DNA of 64,000 nt, from positions 339,926,502-339,990,501 of the forward strand of contig NC_081414.1 of NCBI RefSeq assembly GCF_030272615.1, written 5' to 3'. This DNA is from Cryptomeria japonica (lineage: Eukaryota > Streptophyta > Pinopsida > Cupressales > Cupressaceae). This document shows positions 35,041-47,379 of this stretch, piece after piece. Position 1 is the first letter of the stretch; the number at the start of each line of letters is the position of its first letter. A model generated the notes under the pieces. The model saw nothing but the letters and a program-made list of their open reading frames with translations, ran no database searches and had not been told where the DNA came from. Both the position numbers and the translations under genes were made by a program.

Positions 35041-35043
35041 CAT

Positions 35044-35125
35044 TTCCAGAACATTCTCGATCCTTTTTGCCCGAATGTTCTCGATCCTTCCATGGCGACA
35101 GAACAGACTTCCTTCTAGACTCTTC
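35044..35125 (+). promoter_or_regulatory. Cluster of three heat-shock elements
   Basis: Alternating GAA/TTC pentamers at 2-base spacing occur three times. At 35,044-35,061: TTC-CA-GAA-CA-TTC-TC-GAT. At 35,073-35,090: GAA-TG-TTC-TC-GAT-CC-TTC. At 35,113-35,125: TTC-TA-GAC-TC-TTC. This is the binding pattern of heat-shock factor trimers. They sit just upstream of a TATA-like box and of the small heat-shock protein gene, in the expected place. Confidence 0.88.
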
Positions 35126-35134
35126 GTCTCCTTG

Positions 35135-35143
35135 TTTAAATAT
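35135..35143 (+). promoter_or_regulatory. Candidate TATA box of the heat-shock gene
   Basis: TTTAAATAT, 10 bp after the last heat-shock element and about 345 bp before the start codon. The 5' leader would be about 310 bp. It may contain an intron (donor AAG/GTGTG near 35,262, acceptor TTTTTTAG near 35,400), but this is only a possibility. Confidence 0.5.
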
Positions 35144-35487
35144 CTATCTCAGACGATCAAAAGTGTGACAGATTTTCATTGGTGAAAATAATAGCGTTTT
35201 GGGTTTCTGGGGTCTGTGTTCTATTCAGTTGTCAGGATCAATTTGTTTATTCAGGCGCAAGGTGTGTTTTCTGAGATCTTTATGTTATGTTACAGCAAGA
35301 AGTTGAATGCAATAAATTTGAGGACGCAATAGTATAAATGTTCAAGATGTTCATTAGTTTGTGTTTCCAAGTTTTATTGATCTAGCAACATGTTTTTTAG
35401 GGGGTCTTAACTAGGATTTTGAGGCGCGTGAAGCGTGGTTTTAGTAGGGTTTTTCTGTTTGCTGATGTAGGTTTATTAGCAAGAGGA

Positions 35488-36292
35488 ATGGCCGCCATGG
35501 CAGCTGCAAGGGGCGCTCGAAGGTCAATCATTCCGGCCGTGAAGAAACATCTTGCAGGTTACGCTCGTGCAGGAGAAGTTCAAGTACCCCGCTGCTTATC
35601 TACGGCCTCAATGAAAGGTTACAGGCCAGAGGATGATTCCTCACTGCAATATGAGGGCCAGGAACGCCAGGGTGTGGATGTTCGCCGAAGGGATTTTTCT
35701 GAACTCTTTAACAGTATGCTTCGAGAAACCCTCATTTTGTTCTTTCCCTTTCTATATGAAAATGAAACTGCAAACAGTCAATTAATGAAGTGTGAAACCC
35801 TGTAGCTGAAAGTAAATTAATGAAGTCGAAATCCCTAAATTGAGAATTGACACTAAATGAATTTAAGTCTAAAACCCTAATTGTGAATTGACAGTTCCCT
35901 TTTATCCGCTGAGGGGCTTGGGTTTGGGAGTGGATGAGCTCTTCAATAACCCTTTTACAGTGGCGTCTCGCGGAAACGTGGATGTAAGAAAGCCGTGGGA
36001 CGCTGTGGAAGACAAAGATGCTCTGCATCTGCGGGTGGACATGCCCGGACTTGGCAAAGATGACGTTAGGGTTTATGCGGAAGAGAATTCGCTGGTGATT
36101 AAAGGGGAAGCACAATCTGATGGAGAGTTGGACGGCAGTGGTAGGAAATACAGCAGCCGCATTGACCTCCCTCCTAAAGTGTATAAACTTGATCAGATTA
36201 AAGCCCAGATGAAAAATGGTGTGCTCAAAGTTACCGTTCCAAAGTTCAAGGAAGAGGAGATCAAGAACGTTATCAATGTAAATATTAGTTAG
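35488..36292 (+). CDS. Mitochondrial small heat-shock protein (HSP20 family), two exons
   Basis: Exon 1 is 35,488-35,713, the intron 35,714-35,894 (GTATGC...GACAG, 181 bp, splitting an Ile codon after its first base) and exon 2 35,895-36,292. The protein has 207 residues. Residues 1-45 are Ala/Arg-rich with no acidic residue before Glu31 (MAAMAAARGARRS, later RCLSTASM), a typical mitochondrial presequence. The alpha-crystallin domain covers about residues 105-195, with DMPGLGKDDV (124-133) and MKNGVLKVTVPK (181-192), the two family signatures. These proteins hold unfolding proteins in the matrix during heat stress as ATP-independent oligomers. Start choice: first in-frame ATG, with a second at codon 4. 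Heat induction is supported by the HSE cluster upstream. One intron fits plant mitochondrial sHSPs. The reading frame is intact, unlike everything around it. Confidence 0.93.
35714..35894 (+). other. Intron of the heat-shock gene
   Basis: Begins GTATGC and ends GAATTGACAG. It joins AAC-A to TT-CCC in frame. Translating through it gives a premature stop at 35,803-35,805, so it must be removed. Confidence 0.85.
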
Positions 36293-36445
36293 AGATCTGT
36301 GTTATTTTATAGCTGAAATCGGCAAGATGATTTTGAGTTGTTTTGAGAACATAATAATGTGCAAGTTGAGAATGTAATGGAAGTTGTTGGGGCGTTTTGG
36401 AATATCACTATAAATAGATGGGAACACTGATCTGGAAAAATTTCC

Positions 36446-36451
36446 AATAAA
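36446..36451 (+). terminator. Poly(A) signal of the heat-shock gene
   Basis: AATAAA 154 bp after the stop codon, followed by a T-rich stretch. Confidence 0.6.
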
Positions 36452-37313
36452 AGCTCTCGTTATTTTTATCGACTTTCGTTTCTTAATGAAAAGCTTAAAT
36501 AGCCTTCTGAATTTTTAAACTTTCAATTTGTACCATGATAATCTAAGTAGGATATTTTTTTAATTATAAAAATTCTCGATGGAGCTCTAACATTGGTGGT
36601 TCGACATTCTATGATTATATTACGGACTCCTATTTTATAATCCTCTTAAAATATTTGCGTGGAGAATGAGAAGGGAGTGTATGTTTTGGTTTTTGCTTTT
36701 CCAAACTATGATTTTTGCTTTGATTACGTATTTACGATCCAAAGAAAAGTAGTTACATATTGAGATCCCTAGTGTAGTATTTTATGAAATAAGCCATTTA
36801 AAATTTAATAAGGAACAAAGAAAAAGCGTATGTAACATGGTGCGGAAATAAATAAGAAGTGCGGTTGAAGGAAATGAAGGGTTGAGACAGATCTTTTTTA
36901 AGAAGAGGGCTAAGATTTAATTGAGCAGCTTTAGAGTTTTGTGATAGGAGAGAAATGGAAATTGGTAATTGGACCTCAAAGTCTATTTATACAGGCTTTT
37001 GACTTTAAAAATTTTGATATGGGTTTTTGGGATTTCAATGTGGGAGATAAATGTTTTTTTATTTTATTTAAATGTTAATTAATCTGATTGATTAAAATTT
37101 TTAAACTAGGTTTGATGTAGGTTTTATCGCTTAGTGGGATGTGACTAATTTAATCAATTTCAAAATAATTTAATTTTAAAGTAATTAAAAATAAAATAAA
37201 ATAAAAAATAAGTTATGAATATATATGAACCCAATAAATATAACCAACTAGCAAAGAAAAAATTACATAATGTAGTTAAAGTTTGCAAATTCTCAAAATT
37301 TAGAGGGTGAGCT
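36452..37313. other. No gene recognised
   Basis: AT-rich with no supported gene. The last part (37,210-37,313) resembles 39,220-39,310 (AATTACATAATGTAG words), marking the start of a local repeat field. Confidence 0.4.
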
Positions 37314-37868
37314 AAATAAAAAGGATCAGCATAAGAAAATAACATAAAGAACAATAGCATAAGAAAGATCAGAAAGAGCAATAGCATAAGAAAAGATCAG
37401 AAAGAGCAACAATCAATCTTGAAAGAAAGATGTTTGATGTTTGAGTAATTACAACCACATTGAAAGAAACTTGCTTGAGTAAGTTGAAAGTAATGACATT
37501 TGCATAGTTACAAATGTTAGGTTTCATAAGAGTGAAAAGAAACCTAAATAAAAAGGATCAGCATAAGAAAATAAAAAGGATCAGCATAAGAAAATAACAT
37601 AAAGAACAATAGCATAAGAAAGATCAGAAAGAGCAATAGCATAAGAAAAGATCAGAAAGAGCAACAATCAATCTTGAAAGAAAGATGTTTGATGTTTGAG
37701 TAATCACAACCACATTGAAAGAAACTTGCTTGAGTAAGTTGAAAGTAATGACATTTGCATAGTTACAATTGTTAGGTTTCATAAGAGTGAAAAGAAACTT
37801 GCTTGAGTAAGTTGAAAGTAATGACATTTGCATAGTTACAAATGTTAGGTTTCATAAGAGTGAAAGAG
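37314..37868. repeat. 255-bp tandem duplication plus partial third copy
   Basis: The segment starting AAGGATCAGCATAAG at 37,321 recurs at 37,576 and is nearly identical over more than 200 bp; I see two substitutions in the shared 3' half. A 27-bp piece of the start is also repeated in between. The last 65 bp occurs a third time from 37,797. Confidence 0.9.
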
Positions 37869-38078
37869 CGAAGGGAAGAGGAAATTCAACTGTTAAAAAA
37901 TATGAGAGATGAGAATTTAAAAAAAACCCAACTCTTAAAAATATGAGAAGTAATAGTAATATGCAACATGAGAGTGATGAGAATTAAAGGGGTGAAGACT
38001 CTTAGTTTCCATAAGAGGAAGGAAAAGGCAAACCAAATATAGATATGGCAAGTAATATCCTAGAAAATCCAAAACTCT

Positions 38079-38470
38079 TAAAAATATGAGAAGTAATATA
38101 CAACATGGGAGTGATGAGAATTAAAAATATGAGAAATGGTAAGTATTACACAACATGGGAGTGATGAGAATTAAAAATATGAGAAGTAACATACAACATG
38201 GGAGTGATGAGAATTAAAAATATGAGAATTAATATACAACATGGGAGTGATGAGAATTAAAAATATGAGAAATGGTAAGTATTACACAACATGGGAGTGA
38301 TGAGAATTAAAAATATGATGAGTGAAGGGAAGAGGACTATTAGGTTCCATAGGAGTGAAGGAAGAGGTTAATCATTTATAGATATGGCAAGTAATATCCT
38401 AGAAAACCCAACTCTTAAAAATATGAGAAGTAATATACAACATGGGAGTGATGAAAATTAAAAATATGAG
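38079..38470. repeat. 43/50-bp tandem repeat
   Basis: The block CAACATGGGAGTGATGAGAA recurs at 38,101, 38,151, 38,194, 38,237 and 38,288. Spacing alternates 50, 43, 43, 51; the longer units carry an extra GGTAAGT-like insert. Decayed copies continue to about 38,470. Confidence 0.88.
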
Positions 38471-38899
38471 AAGTGAAGGGAAGGGGACTAGCAATGAAGG
38501 AAGAGGCAAACCATTTATAGATATGGTAAGTAATATATTAGAAAAACCTAACTCTCAATATCCTAAAAATTATAGATATGGTAAGTAATATCTTAGAAAA
38601 ACCCAACTCTTAATATCCTAAAAATACCGAACTCTTTAAAATATGAGAAATATACAACATGGGAGCCCAATCCTTAAAAATATAAGAAGTCATATATAAC
38701 ATGGAAGTGAACATAAATTAAAATAGATGAAACATTTGTATAACAAAAATATCTATATTTTAATGGAATTTGTGTTTAGAGGTTGGGGATGGAATGATTC
38801 CAAGGCTAGATGGTTTGAGGAAGCAAGGATAGTGCTAAAGATTGTTAGGGAGGTTAATGAGGAATGTTTAGAAGTTATGGAATAATAGGAGATAAGGTA

Positions 38900-39310
38900 G
38901 AGGGAGCAAGGAATATTTTAATTTTTCTAATTCATTTTTTTATTAGTATCTTTTTTATTAAATTAATATTGATTATGCAGTATTTGTGTAAAAATTGCAA
39001 AAAAAAAAAAGTAATTATAAAACTAGATAACAAACAAACTAGCAAAGAACTAGAGAAAGCTTAAAAGTTGCAAATTTTTTAAGCAAGGGACATTTTAATT
39101 CTTCTAATTCATTTGTTTTTATCCATTTCTTAAGAGTGTCCTTTTTTTTAGTTAATGTTGACTACAAAGTATTTGTAGTAAAATTTGCAAAAAAATAACT
39201 AGCAACTATGAAACTAGATAACATAGTAGCAAAGAAACAATTACATAATGTAGTAGAAGTTTGTAAATTCTTAGAATTTTGAGAGTAAGCTAAACAAAAC
39301 GATCAATCTT
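38900..39310. repeat. Diverged tandem duplication, about 170 bp unit
   Basis: 38,918-39,060 and 39,093-39,240 share the same succession of words (TTTTAATT, TCTAATTCATTT, GTATTTGT, AAACTAGATAACA, AGCAAAG). Part of the same repeat field as 37.3 kb. Confidence 0.6.
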
Positions 39311-39661
39311 GAAAGAAAGATGCTTGAGTAAGCTAGGAGTAAGCTAACCAAAACATATCAACAATGATTACAACCACAAAATTGACATTATAGTAGAAGA
39401 AAGACGAGGAAGAGCAATGATCAATCTTAAAAGAAACATGCTTGAGTAAGTTGAACAAAACAGATCACACAAGCACAAAATTGACATTATAACACAAGAA
39501 ATACTAGGGAGGGCAACAATCAGTCTCGAAAGAAATATCTTAGGCTCTATGCCATGACAATCTTCCTTTTATTGAGCAATTGCTTAACTTGAAATTTGAT
39601 TTGTTGAATTTGGAAATCAATATTTTTCTCACCTCATCCTATAGTTGAGAAAAAAGTAACG

Positions 39662-40380
39662 TTAGACAATAAAAAATGTCAGAGTAAAGCCCAAGGATGT
39701 AGCTTCTTTGTGAGCATTTAGGTTATTAAAGATAAAGTTATAGTTGTATCTCCATATATGAAACAAAATAACATGTCTGATTCTATCAACAATAATATTA
39801 TCAAGTAACCCCAACCCCAAGAAGAGCTTCTTTCCAATTTAATTTGTGTTAAAAATAACTGGCAATTCATTAAAAATAACATTCCACTTCTTTGTAATAA
39901 AATGACATTCTCAAAAGATATGCTTTATATTTTCTCGTCTTTGACAAAAATGAAAATATATTGGTTGGACCATCATACATTTATGCAATTTGTAATATAG
40001 AATTGGCTCTCAATTTTGATATTTGAGCAGATATTTTTGACCAAAATTTTTCATTAAAACTGCAATTCCATTTGAAGGTCAATCAAGACCTTATAGGTAA
40101 ATTTAGAAGCAACTGTACATAGACCTTCTTTAAAGGAAAAAAATAGAAAAGGATATGATGGCATTCATAACAAACTTGTAGAAGTTTCAATGTGTAGGGG
40201 CATATAATTTCATTGACAATTCCAATGGTATCGAAGACTCCACAAATATCAGAAACACTTTGTATTTATTGCTTAGATTGAATTGAGCTTTCCTTGTTCA
40301 AGAGTGTTTTTGTGGAATGTGCATGGTTGACTTTGGAAAATATCTAGTCTCTTTTTAGCATTTGTTTACATAATTTGAGG
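39662..40380 (-). pseudogene. LINE remnant: zinc-binding (zf-RVT) C-terminal region
   Basis: On the minus strand, about 39,990-39,850 reads LYYKLHKCMMVQP, then FCQRRENIKHIF, a stop, and ECHFITKKW. This is the pattern of the zinc-binding domain that follows RT in plant LINEs (C-x2-C, ENIxHIFWxC, W). The first Cys pair is reduced to one, and a stop replaces the expected Trp. The frame continues to a stop at 39,662-39,664. Upstream to about 40,380 there are only scattered matches (a KVLIDLQMELQF-like stretch). A truncated, dead copy. Confidence 0.55.
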
Positions 40381-43300
40381 ACTTTAGAGCATTTTTAAAA
40401 CCCAATTTATTTGAATGGGTGGTGCCTTTTTCTTAACCTCTTTATCACTCTATATAGGTTTTATGGGTTTTTTAAAATGCACTAAATCTTTGATTTTTGT
40501 CTAATGAGCTAGAAATTAGGACCCACCAAGCTACTTTATCTAATATATATATTTTTTAATATTTTCTTTCAATTTTGTAGCTAGTATATCTTCATCTAGG
40601 TATCCATTTCAACATTAACACTGATTAAGGGGTAGTCTCTTCATTTTCAAGGTAAATTATAGTTTAGAAGTCTTACTAAACTTTTTATTCGTTTGGTAAC
40701 AAAAGTATATGTTGCTTGTTTTTGAATTAATGAGACATAAAGTAATGCCCTACCAAAGAACCCTCAAGGAAACTGTTGTCACAAAAGTTTGCACCCTTAT
40801 TGAACACTAATGCTCAACAACCTTGTGAAACATGGAAACAACCTCCAAGTGTGAGACCTTGTGCATGTGAGGATGAATCTCCGGAGAAGGCCAACTTCCT
40901 TTCCAATTAGGGTGCAGTGTTGGACCAACCTAACACTTGTAAAGCCTAATCTAATGATATAGAGGGGAAAAGGGAGAAGGAATGCTGAAAGGGAAATGAG
41001 AGGTGATGCAACTAGATTGAAATGTGTTTCTTTTCCCGCCTATGAATGTACAAGACACTAATAAACCACCCAAAAACATACACAAACCTCAATCTATCAA
41101 CCATCTCCAAAGAAAGTAGAAAAGGTTAGAACTTAACCTATGTTGAGAGGGATTGAGAAAAAGTATCCACAAATAACACAACAAGCATATTTAACACAAA
41201 ACCAAAAATTAGAGGCAAAAGAAGAAAGATTACCAAACAAGAGGTGAATAACACAGTGTATTTGATAACAAAAATGAGGTAAAACAGATAATTTGTTAAC
41301 ATAAAGGCAAGGCAATTATAGTTGCATAGATCATAGAACTCTGCAAGAGAAAAGAGAGAAGAACCCTTAGAATATATTACAAATATGCCTTTATAGATTA
41401 GGCATAACTCAGATGTAACACTAGGTTCAGAAACTATAACCAACTATGGTTAGGATACAAAGGAAGAGAAATATGATCAGACCAATTGATCTGATGTTGC
41501 ATGTTTGAAGATATCTCCCAAAAATGGGAAAGAGAAACAAACCTTGAAATCAGGGGAAAACTTTGCATCTAAATGACATATAATGTCTTTTTCAGGCCCA
41601 ATAGTCCTTTGTGTGCAATAAATGGGCACGGGCAACTGAAAGAAATGTCTACAAATATATGGTAAAGTAATGACAATTGTCCCTTAGCCTCTGAAAGTGG
41701 TTGAAGTAGATTGGATTAGATTTAGGTCATTGATGGGATGAAAAATTAATTTCTAACCCATTAAGTTGGTAACCACCCCTGGGCATTAGTTTGAAACTCA
41801 ACGCTCATCCTAGGTTTAAATCTAAGCCATTCGATCCTCCTCCATCATGCACAAATGGATGACTGATATTGTGCCACAAAAAATAGCCCCATCAACTAAA
41901 CAACCTTATCGTGGTACTACAACCAAGGATAGAACATATTCTTTAGTCGTTGCAATATCGCGGTAACCATTACTCAGCCACCGTTAAGTCTATCGCCATC
42001 TCATAGGAGGAAGAAATCACTACCCACAAACTACCATGGTAGCATAGGAACATCCTTCCTTACCACCAACAACTATCACAATATCACAAGGGTCAAGCGA
42101 TGGTTAGCCATAACCCCTGTGACCCCACGATAACATCACTATTCTTCACACCACCTGGCTACTGCCACACTACAAAGGGGACCCGACTGCTACCGCAGTA
42201 GCATGATAAAATTGCTTGATACTCTTGTCAGTCACTGTAACATGGCAAGGGGGACTTGACTTGCATTACTGACTGTCACGATAATGTGATAAGGCATTAG
42301 CGACCACTGCCAAGTCAATCGCCATCCTGCAAAGAGGACCCCACCACTAGCATCAACTATTGCAATAAAGCTGTAAACAATCAACAATTACCATAATACC
42401 GTAGGGGGGACCCAAAGGAAAGCCTTGATTGTAGCGATATAGTGATAAATGAATAAAACACCTCTTGCTTGTCAGTAGCAGGTAAAAAGGGGCTATTCCC
42501 AAGATGAAAAAGTGACACTCCAACTGATAGGGCTAAGTGAAATAACTGCACCAACTGGTCAACAAGGAAAAAGAAAAGGCTGAAAAAATGGCTAAGGTAA
42601 GAAGCCTTAAGGATTTAGGGCTTTAGGCATTGTGGCAAAGTAGCAGGGTTTTAGCCAGCAAGTTATCTCAGACCAATTATCTGCATGGCTAAGGTTGAAA
42701 CACAAATGGTCAATAGAAACAAGCCACGAAAACCTACAATAATTTTTTTTGAAACATTCTAGATAAACTTAACAACTACAACACCAAAGATACAACATGA
42801 CATGTTGCACTTGCACACAAGTGTTGCAAGAAAGAATTAACACAAGAAAATATACTCAAGACTACACTATTGCACTAGCAAGGTGACGATAGAAGAAGAC
42901 AAGCAATGGAACCACCACACACACTGTAAGCAACATAATAGAGGGAGATGAAGAATGATTCTTCATCAGCAATCAACACATACCATGATCATGTCCTCTC
43001 ACCAAATAATACTAGGATGAGGGATTTATCTACTTCTAATCCATAACACATTAGGTTGAATAAACCAAACCCAAACATTAACAACACTCGCAAGAACCCA
43101 CTAGCTCAACCATACCATACGACATCCCATCACAACTCAATAATGCAAAATCATTCAAAAATTTATTTGGTACATTTACAAGAATTGAGAAAGAACATGA
43201 AATCATGAGAAGGAAGAGATAGGGATGAAATCGATGCAATCCACAAAACCAAGATTCTCAGGTCCCTAATGGTGGTTAGCAATACCATTGAACCATGTGG

Positions 43301-43606
43301 AAATTGAAGGTCCACCCTAGTAGGCTCATGGAGATAGATACATGACCTAAACACTCAAGCAATCATGCACAAGGATATAGGATTCACACACACCACATAT
43401 AAATGTACACATCAATATGAGCAAGAGAAAAAATCCCAATTGTGAGAAATACCATACATCTCAATTGTAACCCAATGAGTAAGATAATAATATAAACATC
43501 AGTATAGTTAAGCAACACATAAAGCATCGCATAAGGATACCACTCAACATCCAATAACAAGGTAATATATAACATCACAATCCAAATCTCATGGGAATGT
43601 CATATA
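40381..43606. other. No gene recognised
   Basis: Long non-coding stretch. Around 41,900-42,450 GGGGACCC and ACC/GTGG words recur irregularly, but I cannot assign them. Nothing coding is supported. Confidence 0.4.
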
Positions 43607-45115
43607 TGTTGGCAATTTGGCATTAAGTTGTCATTGATGTCAACCGGTTTGGAAAGGTCACTGGTATGATGTCAATACACATGAGAGTGAAAAGTCATAA
43701 AGAAGGCTAACCGATAAGGCATAAACCAGGAAGAAGGTTGTTTGTGTGTTATGAAGACACAACAACCGGTGAATAGAATAGAAAGGATTTTTGATGGTCA
43801 TACCGATAAGATAGACTAAATCGGTAGTCAACCTTGGTCGACAAAGTATGTCAAAGCGACATAGGAATCCAAGCAAAGGTGGATGTCAACAAGCATGACA
43901 ATGGGATGCCAGGTGGAGGTATTACACAAGTCAGTGAAATGTGCATCAATGTAACAAATCTGCAAGCAGGTTGGCTTATATGAGGAACCCACAAGTCACA
44001 GAGGATGCCAAAAGATTGCAACTCAAGGAAGGAAAGATAGAAATACAACTGCACTGATCATGCAAGAATATTTGATCTTCGTACCTAGTTGGTGAAGGAA
44101 ACAACAAAACCATTAATGGTGAGTGACAAAGAAAAGAAGAAAAGCATGGTGCAAACCTCTAGATTTAGAAAACACACATTGGAATGCGAAGTTTGGCTGG
44201 TGATTGATCATTGTCATAAATATCATATCCTTGAAAAGTAGATCAAATCAAAGGGGATTCAGATTGAGTTGGAAAAGGAAAACCTAACATGACAATGTTT
44301 GAATGCATTCTTGGTGGGAATCCATGATTATAAATACATAAGCTTGAAACAAAAATGATTGATGCTTGAGGAGAAGAAGAAGAGTGAAGAGAGCTTGAGA
44401 TCAAAGAAGAATCATCTTCCTTAGAATTTATTCTAAGAAATTTGCAGAGTGAGTCAACAAGAAAACCGGTGAGAGGGTTTGACTGGCAGTGATTGAGTAT
44501 CGGTATAAGTGTAGCAGGTCCAACTACTGAGAAAACCAGCGAGGTGTGGTTGAGCAAGGCGACATCCAAGTGTGACACAGTGAGTTGTGAGACTGTGTGT
44601 GAGAGAGAAGAGAGGCCAAGAATTAGAGAGAAGTGATCTCATAACCAACAGTGTGAGATCCAGTAAAGAAGAGAAGATTGTCAACCGACAGTAACATATT
44701 TGATCAAGAGTTGTAGAACTCATTTGCAACAAGAAGCCATAACTGCATCTAAATTGTATTTCAATATACATCACCAAGTTGGAGCTTGGTGCAGGGGCTC
44801 ATGCTCCTTGGGTTGGTGCTTCTTGGGTTGGTGCCCTACAACTTTGTAATTCAATGTTTCACTTGTGAGGCTAGATTGGAGTAGTAGTCTCCAACAACAT
44901 TTCTCACAGAGGTTTTTTCCCATATTGGGTTTTCCTCGTACATCTGGTGTTGTGGAGTGCATTTGTGTGATTGTCTTCTTTGGTCTCCTCATTTGCTTTT
45001 TTGGTTTGATTGTTTAATTCTTAAAATAACAATCGATATTTTGAAGTTTCCTTAAAAGTAAAGAGTATAGGAACCACTGATTCACCCCCCTCTCAGTGGC
45101 ACTCTGTGTTCAACA
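43607..45115 (+). repeat. 5' LTR of the copia element
   Basis: 1,509 bp, TGTTGGCAATTTGG to TGTTCAACA. It is collinear with 50,594-52,134 throughout and contains the CTGATTCACCCCCCTCTCAGTGG block just before the end. Confidence 0.92.
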
Positions 45116-45117
45116 AC

Positions 45118-45129
45118 TGGTATCAGATC
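45118..45129 (+). other. Primer binding site (initiator Met-tRNA type)
   Basis: TGGTATCAGATC, two bases after the LTR. The usual copia site is TGGTATCAGAGC, complementary to the 3' end of initiator methionine tRNA; one base differs. Confidence 0.85.
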
Positions 45130-45181
45130 GTAGGTTCCTAGTTCTTTAAAAACCTTGGGTAGATTCTTAACTTAGAACAAA

Positions 45182-47379
45182 ATGGCAAGAAATGAGTCTG
45201 CTTCCTCAAAAACTCCCATGTTTGATGGATCCAACTATGCCTTTTGGAGCAGAAGAATGGAGACCAATATTTCCTGCCTTGGTTTTGATGTGTGGATTTC
45301 TATCAAGAATGGGTATGCTATCCCTAGTGTTCCTCCCAATGATCCTGATGCCAAAAAGGAGTATGAGAATAATGCCAAGGCCAAACATGCTATTTTGAGC
45401 GGGTTGTCTGATAATGAGTTTGTCAAGGTCATGCATTGTGCATCTACCAAGGAGACTTGGGATAAAATATAGAGGTTATTTGAAGGAGATGCAAAAGTCA
45501 AAGAGGCTAAGCTAGAAGCACTAAGGGGCCAAGTTGAAGGCATCAAGATGAAGGATGATGAAAATATTGCAGACTATCTTCACAGATTTGATGAAACTAT
45601 GAATACCATCAAATGACTTGGGGAAGAAATTGCAAATGAGATCCTTGTCAAGAAGGTACTTAGGTCCCTTACACCTAAGTATGATACAAAGGTGTCTACC
45701 ATAGAAGAAGCCAAGGATCTGAAGATCTTTACAATGGATGATCTATTTGGCTCACTAACAACCTATGAGATGAGAACAACCAGTGATACTTCCTTAAGGA
45801 AAGAGGCAGAATTCAACACCACCCCAAAGGACAAAGAAGTAGTTGCTCATAAAGGATCCAATGAATACTCTGATGCAGAGGTAGAAAAATTTGTCAGAAA
45901 GCTCAAAAGAGGATCCGAAAAGTATAAATGAAAGCTACCACTCAAATGTTTGAACTGTGGTAAAGTTGGACATTTTGCTGCAAAATATCCTTATAATGAA
46001 ACCAGTGGAGATGAGTCAAGAGGGTTTAGTAGATCACCTGGCAAAGATAAAGAAAGAAATGTCTACTATCAAGGAAGAAGAGGCTACCAGAAGCAAAACA
46101 ACCTCTATACTATTGAGGATGATACCACAGATGAAGAAAGTGCATCAGAAGATGACTACCATGAGAATAACATAAAAGTTAATCTCTTTATGGCACTTGA
46201 TGAACTGGTTGGTGAAGATGAGGAAGAAGAGGATATTGAGGTTGAAGTAGAGTTGGAAGGAGAGCTTATAAGTGCTCTTGAGGAGCCGAGTAAAACAAGA
46301 AGAGAACTCAAGAAGGTCAATCTTGTTGCAGTAGATGAACAAGGTCTCTTGAAGCAATCCTTGGATGATTCCAATCAAGTTATGTTTGACTTGAAACTAC
46401 AGTTAGAAGAAGCCAAGAGGATATGTGAAGTTACATCCTCTGATCTAATGAAGAAGGAAAAGGAGCATCAAGATCTGGAAGTAGAAATAGTGAAGCTCAG
46501 AAAGGAGCTTGAAGAAAGTAAGGAAGAAATAAAAGTAAGAAGCAAATATAAAGGCAACACTGAAGCCTTAGACAAGATGTTGAGCAAATAGAAGCAATCC
46601 AAAGATACCAGTGGCTTAGGCTTTGAAGAAGGTAAAAGTTCAAACAACAAAGACACATTCGTTAAAGAGATACAATTCTCCTCTTCAAATGAAGGTGAAG
46701 AGAAGAATATATTCACTGTAAGCAAGGATACTGGTAAAAAGACATATGCAGATGCTGTTGGAAATCACCACACAAACCGGTATACACAAGCAATGAACCA
46801 GAGACCACACTAATTGTACCAACATGCAGATCCAAGGAGAAATGCAAGAGTTGACTATGAAGGATTCACCAGAGTCAACAACATGGAGGGAAGACCCCTA
46901 GTGAGGCAGTCCTTTGCAGGACCAAGGCAACCTAGCCGATATGTTTCTAACTTCCATGGTTACTGTCACCAATGTAACAAATTTGGGCATATAATAGATG
47001 ACTGTAGATTAACCAATAAGCCCTCAATGAATTATGAAAGTAGAAATCAATTTAATGCACTCTGGGATATGAATGTTGTCTGTTATCAGTGCAATGGATA
47101 TGGTCATACGAGTTTTGAATGTAAGAAGAATAAACTGGTGCCCCACAATAATTTTAAAGATTTATCTTTAAATGAAAATGTGAAATGCTGTAACTGTCAA
47201 GAGTTTGGACACATAGCAAGGTTGTGGAAAAATAAGAAGATCAAGAAGAAGAAGACAAATCCTGATCAAGAACCGGTAGTTGAACCTGAGCATAAAATAG
47301 CAGCTAACAAGAAGAAGGAAACCAAATCGGTATGGGTTGAGAAAGAAAAAGAACATGCAAAATCAAGTTTGATAGTGTA
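45182..47379 (+). pseudogene. copia gag with four zinc knuckles
   Basis: Starts MARNESASSKTPMFDGSNYAFW, the usual copia gag N-terminus, and stays in one frame to 47,379 with several stops (45,470, 45,614, 45,929 and others). Zinc knuckle 1 (CLNCGKVGHFAAKY, about 45,947-45,988) has lost its last Cys. About 320 residues follow, strongly acidic (EDEEEEDIEVEVELEGEL) then coiled-coil (DLEVEIVKLRKELEESKEEI). Three more knuckles come at about 46,963-47,228 (CHQCNKFGHIIDDC, CYQCNGYGHTSFEC, and CCNCQEFGHIARLW with the last Cys lost). Gag packages the RNA; the long insert between knuckles is unusual. Confidence 0.9.

Noticed and set aside
35419-35487. Upstream extension of the sHSP reading frame before the first ATG
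   Set aside because: The frame is open there but has no ATG; the ATG at 35,488 gives a normal mitochondrial presequence.
41900-42450. Irregular GGGGACC/ACCGTGG words as a satellite
   Set aside because: No constant period could be found by eye.
45118-45129. TGGTATCAGA as part of a tRNA gene
   Set aside because: Only a 12-base primer binding site next to an LTR; no cloverleaf or A/B boxes.
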